DNA from: Dyadobacter flavalbus
Lineage (GTDB): Bacteria; Bacteroidota; Bacteroidia; Cytophagales; Spirosomataceae
Length of the DNA: 64,000 bases
Direction of reading: 5' to 3'
NCBI RefSeq assembly: GCF_006149045.1
Contig: NZ_VBSN01000038.1
Coordinates: 678,119-742,118 of the forward strand
Shown: positions 45,799 through 55,328 of the stretch, in pieces
Layout of the letters: the number at the start of each line of letters is the position of its first letter
Numbering within the stretch: position 1 is the first letter of the stretch
Notes under the pieces: generated by a model
The model's input: the letters and a program-made list of their open reading frames with translations, nothing else
Told to the model about the DNA's origin: nothing
Database searches by the model: none
Made by a program: the position numbers and the translations under genes

Positions 45799-46360
45799 AT
45801 CAATTTTTGATATTTACTGTCTCATATTTCCTTTGTTTGTGTGTCGTCTGCTTATATGCGACCTTCAAGTCCGATTCATTATATAATTCTGTGTCTGATC
45901 AATTCATGGCAACTTTATCTCTACCAATCTCAGCATTAGATCACAATTATCATAACAGCTGTGGCTGTTGCAAAACTCGGACGCTTATATTAGATGACGC
46001 TTTTGCCGATAAGAAAGCTCATGGCGTTTCTGTGAATGTTCGATGAAGATTCCGAATCTATTGTATGGATAATTCTTAGCGCGTTGGTTGATGATCAAAC
46101 TTGGGTAGATTAGGAGAGCGGCAGTTTTGCAACAGCCACACCAATTATTCAACAAAATTTTATTTGGTTTGCATCTCAAAAAAAGCCCTAGTAAACATAA
46201 AAACATACATTTTGTTTTGATAAACTATGCTTATGTTAAGCAGAACGGGAGAAACCTTGCCTGCTACGCTTGTGAGGCAGATAATTATTGCGTATCAACA
46301 TCCCAAAGACAAAAAACAGCTACCATTCTCGTTATCCCGAATAATCTGATTGGCGGATGT
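45799..46360. other. gene-poor AT-rich region containing an inverted-repeat element
   Basis: About 560 bases after the tRNA contain no convincing protein gene; the short frames inside have no family likeness. The inverted-repeat element at 45960-46140 is the only clear structure. Composition shifts to AT-rich here relative to the housekeeping genes upstream. Confidence 0.5.
45960..46140. mobile_element. 181-bp inverted-repeat element (MITE-like or IS remnant)
   Basis: Perfect 18-base terminal inverted repeats TGTGGCTGTTGCAAAACT (45960-45977) and its reverse complement (46123-46140) enclose 145 bases without a credible gene. The GCTGTTGCAAAA core is like the ends of several insertion sequence families. 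No transposase and no clear target-site duplication are visible, so it is either a non-autonomous miniature element or an internally deleted IS. Confidence 0.6.
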
Positions 46361-46801
46361 TTACGATTGTTTAAGATGCCATCCTACAAATGGTTTAACT
46401 ATAGCACAATTTGGGCCCCCATCCCGACCCGTTCCAAGAACACTGGTTTGCAGAATTGATTTGCCTTCTAACAAACTAATTTCCATCCATGTAATTCCTG
46501 TTAAAGGAATTTTAAGCCGTCTCGACCACGCCGTTTCAGATTGGCCAGCAGATGTGCCGATGTTGATATAAACAAACTTATTATCTGCGGAACCTTGAAC
46601 AAAGCTACCCGACAATCTGGGAAGTTTATCTTTTGACTCATCTCCTTTCAAATTAACTGGAAAAGTAAAGGTTAAATCGTTGGAAGTGGAAATTTGCTTT
46701 TGAACCGATTCGTAATTGTTGCCAGCTCCCTTTTGCAGGCCAAAAACTACGTTTGGCGTGGGTTTGATTAGGATGACTTGAAGTATAATCTCGGATTTCA
46801 C
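46361..46801 (-). CDS. DUF5990 family protein
   Basis: This 146-residue protein resembles DUF5990 members as I recall them: VFGLQKGAGNNYESVQKQ, LTFTFPVNLKG, GSFVQGSADNKFVYINIGTSAGQ, WSRRLKIPLTGITW and a C-terminal GTGRDGGPNCAIVKPFVGW. No signal peptide is seen. The function of the family is unknown. It is a lone gene inside the AT-rich accessory stretch after tRNA-Leu. Confidence 0.8.
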   Translation of the reverse strand: MKSEIILQVILIKPTPNVVFGLQKGAGNNYESVQKQISTSNDLTFTFPVNLKGDESKDKLPRLSGSFVQGSADNKFVYINIGTSAGQSETAWSRRLKIPLTGITWMEISLLEGKSILQTSVLGTGRDGGPNCAIVKPFVGWHLKQS

Positions 46802-47851
46802 TTTTTTCGTTGATGTAAGTAACTTAATTGGCGTACAACAAGCAGGGCTTTATGCAGATCTGTAATTTCTGTTGCTTCTGCTGGAATCACTGCTTGAGTA
46901 TAATTCTATTTTTGAAGTTAAAAATAAAGTAGAGATTTATTGATTAGACCGGGTTGAAGCCCAAATTCGTACTAAGCAATAGTCCTCGCTCATGTAAAAA
47001 AAGAAACTTTTCGTACATACTAGTTTTAAGAAAAATGGCTGAAATAGCCTATACAACCATATTTCAGGACATTTCCATTTGTTGCATAACTGACATTATG
47101 TTAAATAAAGTTTTTTTGCAACAGGAAATATTCCTGGCATTACCTTTCTGATTATATAATTATCATACAATAATTGCATAAGACTTTTATCTTGAAGATT
47201 TCCTAATGCACTCATGACTGATAAATGCAAACATATAAATGATAAGTCTTCTTCCGGTAAGTAGGCAATTATGTATTCAGTCCAGCACATAATGAGGGAA
47301 AATCTAAAAAAAAATAAAAATGACCTTTCTAAATAGGTTGGAGAGATACATTTCTCTACAGCTTTAACTGCTCCTAATAAAATGATCAATTATATCTAAC
47401 TCCAAAATTTGCAATTTTCTTAAGGAAGGCCACAGGCAATTTAAGAATTGTAAGTACTAGCAATCAGCAGGATTTTTTTAACCTACACCTGCACAAGTGA
47501 ACAATTAACAATTTCGTAACAAAACTATTTGAACTATACACGGGATTTTTGTCTTGTTTAGCATAGTACAAACTATTTTTCTTTACTATACAAAGTAAAA
47601 GTAAGTTCTACTATCCATTTAGTTACTCCTACTTTCAGTTAGTAATATAGCTATTTTAGAAACTCTGAAAAATGGAACAGCTTAATCTCACTTTTTCCAA
47701 AGCAAAGTTAAGTATGTCTCCAGTTTACTGTAATCAGAGGGTTTTAAATCTTCTACATCTGATCATACCATTTATCACCTGACTTCATTTTTCAATTAAT
47801 TTTAATCTGTAATACTTTACGTTGACCACTTTTACTTACAACCTGCTTTTT
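46802..47851. other. 1-kb AT-rich region with no supported gene
   Basis: I see no protein with family likeness on either strand. A 97-residue minus-strand frame at 47096-47389 has unusual composition and is not supported. A small dyad TTTAC-N8-GTAAA at 47582-47599 lies upstream of the nuclease gene. The stretch may hold decayed genes and the nuclease promoter. Confidence 0.45.
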
Positions 47852-50800
47852 ATGAAACGAAAACATTTACGATTTATCTCGTTCTGGATTACAACCATAT
47901 TTCTCTCCGGCAGTGCTTTTGCACAATCCCCCGCTTTGGTTATTAGCCAGGTATATGGTGGCGGCGGCAATACCGGCGCCCCTTATACCCACGACTTTGT
48001 TGAACTCTTTAACCGTGGAACCGCTCCTGTTTCCTTGCAAGGGTTATCTCTTCAGTACTCCAGTGCCACTGGAACCGGTAACTTTGGAGCCAACAGCGGC
48101 CAGCTGACTGAACTGCCTAACATTACGTTGCAACCAGGACAGTATTTCCTGGTCCAGCAAGCTGGCGGTACCGCCGGAGTAGCCCTGCCTGCTGCTGATT
48201 ATGTAGATCCTACTCCGATTGCCATGGCCGCCGGAGGTGGCAAAGTAGCATTAGCTACAGGAATCACCTCACTGGGCTGTAATGGATCCTCTACTGTTTG
48301 CAGCAGTGAATCCGTGGCCAGAATTATTGATTTGGTCGGATACGGCGGTGCCAATTATTTTGAAGGCAACGCTTCAACCCCGGCCCCAGGCAATACCACT
48401 GCTGTCATCAGAGCGTCTAATGGTTGCACCGATACAAACAATAACAGCGCTGATTTTACTACTAGCACGCCAACTCCCCGCAATACCCTCAGCCCTGTCA
48501 ATCCTTGTGCAACGGGTACTACACTTTCCATTGCCTCAGTAAGCGTAGAGGAAGGTAATACCGGAACAACCAACGCTACTTTTATCGTGACGCTTTCCCA
48601 GGCCGTAGCTATACCGGTGTCTTTTAATATTGCCACTCAGAATGGTACAGCTACCTCCGGCAGTGATTATACTGCGCAGTTCTTAACTGGTCAGCGTATT
48701 CCGGCTGGCAGTACCACCTATACGTTTACGGTGCTGGTCAACGGCGACACGCAGTCTGAACCGGATGAGACCTTTGCTGTAAACTTGACCAATATAGAAG
48801 GAGCTTCTGCAGGAACAGTAACTGCCACCGGCAGCATTTTGAACGATGACGGAGCCTTACTCGTCCCGATCTATACCATACAGGGCAGCGGAACTGCCAG
48901 CCCTTTGGCAGGACAAATCCTGACTACCACCGGAGTAGTTGTAGGTGATTTTCAGGGCACCAATGGTCTGAAAGGATTTTATCTGCAGGATGCTGCCGGT
49001 GATAACCTTGCCGCTACATCGGACGGTATTTTTGTATTAAGTAATACGGAGGTATCTGCTGGCCAGTTTGTACAGGTAACCGGAACAGTAGCCGAAACCT
49101 TCGGGCTCACGCAGATCGATCAGGTGTCCAATGTCACTGTAAAAGGAACCGGCTCGGTAATGCCTACCTTAGTAACTTTGCCAGTCAGCAGCATAAGTAT
49201 ATTCGAGCAGTATGAAGGCATGCTTGTTAGCTTCGCCCAGCAGATGACTGTATCTCAAAACTTTACTCTGGCCCGCTATGGAGAAGTATGGCTTTCAGCC
49301 GAATTGCCCTACCCTTTTGCGAAAGCAGACGGCCGTTTATACAACCCGACAAACTTTATTGACCCAACCGACATCCAGGCTTCGGGCGTAGATAACCAGG
49401 AAAACAATAAAGCCGCAGTAGCAGCTCAGCAAGACTTGCATAACCGGGCCTCCATACTGCTGGATGATGCCAGTAGCAGACAAAATCCGGAAACACTGCC
49501 TTACATAGGTGGTGAAGATAATTCTTTGCGTGTAGGCAGCACACTGAATAACCTTACCGGTATTTTAAGTTACGATTTCAGTGTTTACAGGCTGCAACCA
49601 ACCCAGGCACCGGCCTTTACCTATGCTTCCCGACCGCTAACTCCTCCCACGGTGGGAACAGCTAACGTTAAGATCGCCAGCTTTAACGTGCTAAACTACT
49701 TCAATGGTGATGGCTTCGGCGGAGGTTTTCCTACTTCTCGTGGGGCAGATACTCCGGCGGAGTTTACCCGTCAGCGGGCTAAAATAATTGCCGCTATCAA
49801 GGGCTTGAATGCGGATGTGGTTGGTTTGCTGGAAATAGAAAATGATGGAAATGAATCTACTTCCGCTATTGCTGATTTAGTAAATGGATTGAACCAGGCC
49901 ACTAGTCCCGGTACTTACGATTATATCCGGGACCCGGCCAACGGCGGCACTGGTACGGATGCTATCAAAGTTGCTTTTATTTATCAACCGGGTAAAGTTA
50001 CTCCTGTGGGCAATGCGATGGCGGATATGAATTCTGTCCATAACCGGCCTCCTTTGGCTCAGGTATTCCGGCTGAATGCTACTGGCGCCATTGTAACAGC
50101 TGTTATCAATCACTTCAAATCAAAAGGTGGAACGGGAACGGGAATGGATGCAGACCAGAACGATGGTCAGGGCGCTTTTAACAGCACCCGGGTAAGTCAG
50201 GCTACAGCCTTGGTTGAATTTATCAATACGACCGTTATACCAGCAGCCGGTGACAAGGACGTTATCTTACTAGGCGATTTTAATGCCTATAACGAAGAAG
50301 ACCCGATTGATGTACTGCGGGCTGCTGGGTTTGTAAACTTATTTGGCCCGGAAAGTTACTCCTACGTTTTTGATGGCCAGTCCGGCTCGCTGGACCATGC
50401 TATGGTTTCCCCAAGCTTATTTCAGCAGTTTACAAGTGGTGGCAAATGGCACATCAATGCCGATGAACCAATTTTTCTGGATTATAATACCGAATTTAAA
50501 ACAGCCGCGCAGATTGCCGGTTTGTACCAGGCAGATCCTTTTAAGTCTTCTGACCATGACCCCGTACTGACCGGATTCTATTTAGCTGCTCCAACCATCA
50601 GCTTCGCTTCGGCTACGGCTACGATCAAAGAAGGTACTGGTCCGTACACGGTCACTTTAACTTCTTCTTTTGCTCCGGTAGTTGACCAAACGCTAACGAT
50701 TACCATCGACGATCATGATTTTCAATACGGGACAAATAAAGATTACATTACGAACCCGAGTGGCGCCACAGGTAGTTTCAACTTGATTTTACCAGCCGGA

Positions 50801-51214
50801 CAAACAGTGGTGTCATTCGTTGTGACCCCCAAGAAGAATATGGTAAATAAGAAAAACAGTTTAGAAACCATTGATTTTACGCTTAGTTCGGTAAATGGCG
50901 GGGCAACAATCGGAACGCAGCCAAAGTTTAGCTTAGCCATAGCGGATAAGAAAGAGGAAGCTGCTATTCAGGTATCTACTTTTCCTAATCCGGTAATTAC
51001 CCAGACTACTGTAAAAGTAGAGAATGCTGCAATCGGAGAAGCGACAATTACCTTATATGATATGGCCGGTATGCCTGTTTTATCCAAGACAGTGAGTAAC
51101 ACTACCAATACCCTGGAAACAGAACTACAGGTCGGTCAGCTGCAAAGGAAGCAATACATCCTGATCGTTTCCATGCCGAATGCCACCATCCGAACGCATC
51201 TGATTTTGAAATAA
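47852..51214 (+). CDS. large secreted nuclease (ExeM/NucH type) with Calx-beta and T9SS sorting domains
   Basis: From the ATG at 47852 the protein has 1120 residues and a signal peptide (MKRKHLRF, hydrophobic core, FAQ); a frame from 47822 adds ten residues. Domains in order: a lamin-tail-like domain (about 26-195, VISQVYGGGGNTGAPYTHDF), a Calx-beta domain (about 223-333), an OB-fold-like region (about 340-440), an endonuclease/exonuclease/phosphatase domain (about 603-910; GLLEIENDGN, LLGDFNAYNEEDP, GSLDHAMVS, SSDHDPV), a second Calx-beta domain, and a T9SS sorting domain (FPNPVITQTTVKVENA onward). It should degrade DNA outside the cell. Confidence 0.93.
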   Translation: MKRKHLRFISFWITTIFLSGSAFAQSPALVISQVYGGGGNTGAPYTHDFVELFNRGTAPVSLQGLSLQYSSATGTGNFGANSGQLTELPNITLQPGQYFLVQQAGGTAGVALPAADYVDPTPIAMAAGGGKVALATGITSLGCNGSSTVCSSESVARIIDLVGYGGANYFEGNASTPAPGNTTAVIRASNGCTDTNNNSADFTTSTPTPRNTLSPVNPCATGTTLSIASVSVEEGNTGTTNATFIVTLSQAVAIPVSFNIATQNGTATSGSDYTAQFLTGQRIPAGSTTYTFTVLVNGDTQSEPDETFAVNLTNIEGASAGTVTATGSILNDDGALLVPIYTIQGSGTASPLAGQILTTTGVVVGDFQGTNGLKGFYLQDAAGDNLAATSDGIFVLSNTEVSAGQFVQVTGTVAETFGLTQIDQVSNVTVKGTGSVMPTLVTLPVSSISIFEQYEGMLVSFAQQMTVSQNFTLARYGEVWLSAELPYPFAKADGRLYNPTNFIDPTDIQASGVDNQENNKAAVAAQQDLHNRASILLDDASSRQNPETLPYIGGEDNSLRVGSTLNNLTGILSYDFSVYRLQPTQAPAFTYASRPLTPPTVGTANVKIASFNVLNYFNGDGFGGGFPTSRGADTPAEFTRQRAKIIAAIKGLNADVVGLLEIENDGNESTSAIADLVNGLNQATSPGTYDYIRDPANGGTGTDAIKVAFIYQPGKVTPVGNAMADMNSVHNRPPLAQVFRLNATGAIVTAVINHFKSKGGTGTGMDADQNDGQGAFNSTRVSQATALVEFINTTVIPAAGDKDVILLGDFNAYNEEDPIDVLRAAGFVNLFGPESYSYVFDGQSGSLDHAMVSPSLFQQFTSGGKWHINADEPIFLDYNTEFKTAAQIAGLYQADPFKSSDHDPVLTGFYLAAPTISFASATATIKEGTGPYTVTLTSSFAPVVDQTLTITIDDHDFQYGTNKDYITNPSGATGSFNLILPAGQTVVSFVVTPKKNMVNKKNSLETIDFTLSSVNGGATIGTQPKFSLAIADKKEEAAIQVSTFPNPVITQTTVKVENAAIGEATITLYDMAGMPVLSKTVSNTTNTLETELQVGQLQRKQYILIVSMPNATIRTHLILK

Positions 51215-51234
51215 CCTTTGTTTTATAAATCAGT

Positions 51235-51271
51235 AAAAAGGGTGCCTCAGAATTATTTGAGTCACCCTTTT
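51235..51271 (+). terminator. intrinsic terminator of the nuclease gene
   Basis: AAAAAGGGTG-c-CTCA pairs with TGAG-t-CACCCTTTT around a short loop, followed by T-rich sequence. Confidence 0.85.
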
Positions 51272-51496
51272 GCTTTTTCTTGATGCTTGCACTTTTGCTT
51301 TTAAATTAAAACCAAAAGGACCGCAACCGCTTCACAGCACGCAGGTCGTCCCGTAAGCCTCCGCACGATTTACCGTGACATAAAAAATCCTTGAAAGCGC
51401 AGATATCCCGATTGTGACACGGGAAGAAACAGGCTGATCAGTGACTGGCTATTAACGGATATAAGTAGCAAACGCCTTGACATTTTATAAGTAATA

Positions 51497-52177
51497 ATGA
51501 AGAAAGTACGATTTTTTGATTCAATAATTCTAGAAGCCCTGGACCGACGTACAACTTCCATACTGGCAAGCCACAGAACCATTATAAAACAAACAGGTTA
51601 TGAATTACAAAGCCAAAAAGATAAAATAGAAAAGAAAATAAATGCAGAAATAGAATTACTTATTGGCACCAAAAACCCAGCACTTATTGAATATAAGTTA
51701 AAACAGCTGTATGTGGTGGAAAAGGAAATTGCGCAAAGAAATACCTTGATAGCCTGGAAAAACCTACTTACAATAGAAATCTCAATATTTGAGGAAATTC
51801 TGATTGAGTTACGCAATATCCTGGTAATTGAACTTAACTTACTCAACAAAGACGCATTGGAAATAGCAGAACCTTATCAATTGCATAACCTGATAATAAA
51901 TGACCTTTCTATCTACTCAAAAACCTTAAATAATGCATGGATTCAGGTTAAACAAGCAATCAGAATAGAGTCCAATTTAAACCTGAATCCAGATCAGATA
52001 ACAGAAGAATCAAGAAATGAATTAAAAAAAGTCAAGTCTGTACAAATTGTAATGCTAAGAAATAAAAAGGAAATTATGGCCATGGTAAACAGTAATTACT
52101 TGCAAGAAGTAACCAGTATACTAGAAACCTATTTCATGGAAATGAACGACAAAATAAACGAGGTTCTGAAAAAATAG
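51497..52177 (+). CDS. hypothetical helical protein of unknown family
   Basis: I do not recognise this 226-residue protein. It is rich in Lys, Glu, Ile, Leu and Asn, with long stretches predicted as helix or coiled coil (EIELLIGTKNPALIEYKLKQLYVVEKEIAQRN; SVQIVMLRNKKEIMAMVNSNYLQ). There is no signal peptide or membrane helix, and cysteine is absent. Codon use is strongly A/T-ending, unlike the surrounding genes, which suggests foreign origin. It is convergent with the PI-PLC gene and 282 bases after the nuclease stop. Confidence 0.7.
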   Translation: MKKVRFFDSIILEALDRRTTSILASHRTIIKQTGYELQSQKDKIEKKINAEIELLIGTKNPALIEYKLKQLYVVEKEIAQRNTLIAWKNLLTIEISIFEEILIELRNILVIELNLLNKDALEIAEPYQLHNLIINDLSIYSKTLNNAWIQVKQAIRIESNLNLNPDQITEESRNELKKVKSVQIVMLRNKKEIMAMVNSNYLQEVTSILETYFMEMNDKINEVLKK

Positions 52178-52201
52178 CGCGATAAACATTTTGTCATTTT
52201 A

Positions 52202-53284
52202 TTATTTGTGACTGCCTTTATTGGAAGCTGTAAACAACGGATTTACCCTAAAATATTGATGCCCGTCAAAACTTACTGAATAGTCGGATTTAAAGTGGGT
52301 GCTTTTAAGGTAATAGTCGGTGGTGATGATCTGCGCTCCGGAGTTGCAGGCTGCTTCAAAACTACTTTTATCGTTGATCCTGGCTTCTCGTGTGTCCGAG
52401 TCGGCGCGGGTCCTGATGATATACCCTTTTTTGACAAGTTCTTGGATCTGTGGATCTTTGGGATTATTCCGGATTGTCATGGCAGCCTCAGGCGTGCCAG
52501 TCTCAGCGCATGCAAACATGGCGCGGCCTTTCAGTGAAGCATGTCCGGCTATGTACAAATCTCTTTTTGCAGCCTTGTCGTCCAGTAAAAACAGAAATTT
52601 ACCTTTAGCATTTTTCAGCAACGGCCAGTTGCCGGCCAGTACTGCACTTTCCAATGATTTGTATTTTCCCCTGACATCATCAGGCGTGATGATGTGGTTT
52701 TTGCCAAGCTTTTCAAAAAGCACCTTATCCAGTTCGTCAAAATGCTTCTCTGTAAAACCCTCGGTTGTAGCCGGTTGCTCTGCTTTTACAACACGGCCTT
52801 TGGCTTCCAGCGTAATGAAAACCGGCGTATGATCCGGATGCGCCTCTGACCATTTTTTCAGATCTTCCAGGCATTCGTTCAACGTCAGATAATGGCTGCG
52901 GAAATCCAAATCGGGCACGTGCAGGATTTTAAAACCCGGCTGTTTCATTTTGCCCTCAGGATCGTATGCTTTTTGGCCCGGCGCCAGATCAAGTCCTTTG
53001 GGATGCGCAAATCTGCCTCCTTTTTCATCGGGATAGGTATCGATTTCCAGGTTGCGCAGACCCATATTCAATTGATCCGTAATGGCAATATGTTCGTAGT
53101 CGATTTTACTGGAGGAAACTGAATCTTTTGCTTGAAAAACCTTAAACAATGCCGGCTCGATTGCCTCTTTGTAACTGTTGTGCGAACCTATTACCTGTAT
53201 TTTATTAATCGGCAGGTTATCAGTGTCTTCAAATTTCAAAACAGGCAGTGCAAGGGCTAAAATGAAGCTTATAAATGTTTTCAT
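52202..53284 (-). CDS. PI-PLC C1-like secreted phospholipase C family protein
   Basis: This 360-residue protein has a signal peptide (MKTFISFILALALPVL) and the phosphatidylinositol-specific phospholipase C-like fold: INKIQVIGSHNSYK with the first catalytic His, MGLRNLEIDTYPDE with Asp/Glu metal ligands, LHVPDLDFRSHYLTLNECLEDLKKWSE, and TPVFITLEAKGR. The C-terminal QIITTDYYLKSTHFKSDYSVSFDG is characteristic. It follows susD by 250 bases on the same strand and is probably in its operon. The product would be a phosphoinositol or other phospho-headgroup; activity is not proven by sequence. Confidence 0.88.
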   Translation of the reverse strand: MKTFISFILALALPVLKFEDTDNLPINKIQVIGSHNSYKEAIEPALFKVFQAKDSVSSSKIDYEHIAITDQLNMGLRNLEIDTYPDEKGGRFAHPKGLDLAPGQKAYDPEGKMKQPGFKILHVPDLDFRSHYLTLNECLEDLKKWSEAHPDHTPVFITLEAKGRVVKAEQPATTEGFTEKHFDELDKVLFEKLGKNHIITPDDVRGKYKSLESAVLAGNWPLLKNAKGKFLFLLDDKAAKRDLYIAGHASLKGRAMFACAETGTPEAAMTIRNNPKDPQIQELVKKGYIIRTRADSDTREARINDKSSFEAACNSGAQIITTDYYLKSTHFKSDYSVSFDGHQYFRVNPLFTASNKGSHK

Positions 53285-53534
53285 AAGAAAAATAAAGTTG
53301 TTTGCCGCGGACCATCCGGCAGTTATGCTAAATACTATTTATTGAATTGTGAATTGCTGAACATCTGTTTTCCGGGTTTGAAAAAATTCCTGCTTCCAGC
53401 TAGTTGTCATAGAACTGGAAAGCAGGCCAGGACGATCCAAAGCCTGCTTTGCCAGATAATATTAATTATTTCCACTTTATGACCTGAGACTGAATTTAAG
53501 TTCAGGAATCCTTTGCTTCGGATGTCAAACCGGA

Positions 53535-55283
53535 TTAATAACCTTGGTTCTGCACTAAAAATCCTTCTTCGCTAGAAGCTCCATCAACGGCCCGCTGCGG
53601 AATCGGGAACAACCTTTTGTTAACGTCGCCATCGGTTTTTCCTGTCCAATTTCCCTCGTACTTGCCAAACCGTATTTGATAATTTCTTCTAAACCCTTCC
53701 CAGTACAGCTCAAATCCTGATTCACGGAACAATATATCCAGATTAATACTTTTCAAGGCAGCTGGTCTCTGGGCAGGCCGGGCAGATCTGGACGTTCTTA
53801 ACGTATTGACATCGGCCAAAGCACCTGCATTGTCCCCGTTTCTCAACTTGGCCTCGGCACGCATCAGGTAAATTTCTCCCAGGCGGATCAAAACCAGATC
53901 CACACTGCTGTAACTACAGCAATTGGGAGCGGTATGACTGAACTGGTACTTTGAAAAGCGGTAACCAGTATTATGCAAGCTTCCGGGAGCAGTAAAATCA
54001 ACATTGCGTGTATGATTCACGTAAGTCAGGTTTGCACCACTGGTTCTTCTATTGATCACAGGATAGATTCTTACCTTGCCATCATCGCAAGTTAATATAT
54101 TACCGCCTACATCTTTTCTGGGGCCCCAGATTACTCCGCGAAGTATTCCCCTGTCTATTTCAAACTTGGTGGCCTCCACACAATAATAATGCGCTGCGTC
54201 ATTTGTTGGATTTACCCCGGTCAGGTCTTTAAGTTCGGCTGGTACCATGGTGTTTTCTTTGAAGAAACGGGCATCGGCGACGGCAGGGTCTACATTGCCG
54301 TAGGCATCTACCCAGGTCTGATAAAAATCAGGCGTAACGGCGACTGCATCCGTTCCACGTGTATTTGGAAATTCCGGCCTTGGAATCTGATCACCGGAAA
54401 TCGACCAGTAAGCCCAGCGTTGATGGTCGGTTTCAAGTACCCCTCTTTGATCCAGTGCAAAGATCAGTTCAGGATTGGTATGGTTATCATCGCTGAACAA
54501 ATCAAAATATTCAGGAGCTAAGGAATAAGGTCCGGAAATGATAGCATTTGTATATTGTATCACTTTGTCCATATCCTCTTTTCTGAAATCAGGCGTACCA
54601 TAAGGATCCCGGTAAACGGCAGCATTCAAATACAGACGTGCCAGCAAAGCCCTGACGGCATTTTGGTTTAACCTGCCCGGATCATTCTCTTTCCTGATTA
54701 CATCCACAACCGACACAAGTTCGCTTTCGATATAAGCAATTGCTTCCTGTCCCCTGAGAATCTGCGATCTTTCGCTGGAAAGCTCTTTTTTGAAAACAAG
54801 TCCCCAGTTATCCAGTGCCAGCATGTTAAGGTATGCTTTCATGGCAATCATTTCGTAATATCCCTGCTGGGCGCTTGTATTTCCCTTATCGGCTTCCTGC
54901 TTTAATCTTTCCGCAGCAATGACTGCCCTGGATAACGTTAGCGTGATTTGCGTCCAGGTATCAGTAACCAGGCCATTGCTTGGCGTCATCAAATGCTGGT
55001 GAACCGCGATGAACTTGCCGCCATCGTACCAGTCGGTTCCGCCGCGGTAAGGAAGGATGCCTTCATCAGAAGCAACCTCCTGCAGTCCAAAATTGACCGT
55101 ATGCAGCCATACGCCATTCCGCAAAAGACCATATACCGGAGCGATGGAACCACTTACAATTTCTGCTTGGCCGGTTCCGGTCAGAGACTCGTCCAGAATC
55201 TCTTCTTCCAAGGTGGTACAACCGAAAAACGCCAGTAAAAGAACCACAACCGGTAGGGTTTTTTGAAATCTTATATTTTTCAT
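53535..55283 (-). CDS. RagB/SusD family nutrient-binding lipoprotein
   Basis: This 582-residue outer-membrane lipoprotein has a signal peptide ending LLAFFGC (Cys22 lipidated). It has the SusD TPR-like helical scaffold and C-terminal landmarks: IRLGEIYLMRAEAKLRNGDNAGALADVNTLRTSR and FRESGFELYWEGFRRNYQIRFGKYEG. With the SusC partner just upstream (46 bases between) it binds and delivers a ligand at the cell surface. Confidence 0.97.
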   Translation of the reverse strand: MKNIRFQKTLPVVVLLLAFFGCTTLEEEILDESLTGTGQAEIVSGSIAPVYGLLRNGVWLHTVNFGLQEVASDEGILPYRGGTDWYDGGKFIAVHQHLMTPSNGLVTDTWTQITLTLSRAVIAAERLKQEADKGNTSAQQGYYEMIAMKAYLNMLALDNWGLVFKKELSSERSQILRGQEAIAYIESELVSVVDVIRKENDPGRLNQNAVRALLARLYLNAAVYRDPYGTPDFRKEDMDKVIQYTNAIISGPYSLAPEYFDLFSDDNHTNPELIFALDQRGVLETDHQRWAYWSISGDQIPRPEFPNTRGTDAVAVTPDFYQTWVDAYGNVDPAVADARFFKENTMVPAELKDLTGVNPTNDAAHYYCVEATKFEIDRGILRGVIWGPRKDVGGNILTCDDGKVRIYPVINRRTSGANLTYVNHTRNVDFTAPGSLHNTGYRFSKYQFSHTAPNCCSYSSVDLVLIRLGEIYLMRAEAKLRNGDNAGALADVNTLRTSRSARPAQRPAALKSINLDILFRESGFELYWEGFRRNYQIRFGKYEGNWTGKTDGDVNKRLFPIPQRAVDGASSEEGFLVQNQGY

Positions 55284-55328
55284 TTTAATATATTATCAAC
55301 TTACAATGATTGAATTGTTTGAATCTTT

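Noticed and set aside
45807..46046. 79-residue plus-strand frame after tRNA-Leu
   Set aside because: Crosses the left inverted repeat of the 181-bp element, has no family likeness and poor codon use.
47096..47389. 97-residue minus-strand frame in the AT-rich gap
   Set aside because: No recognisable domain and unusual composition; AT-rich DNA gives such frames by chance, although a gene remnant cannot be excluded.
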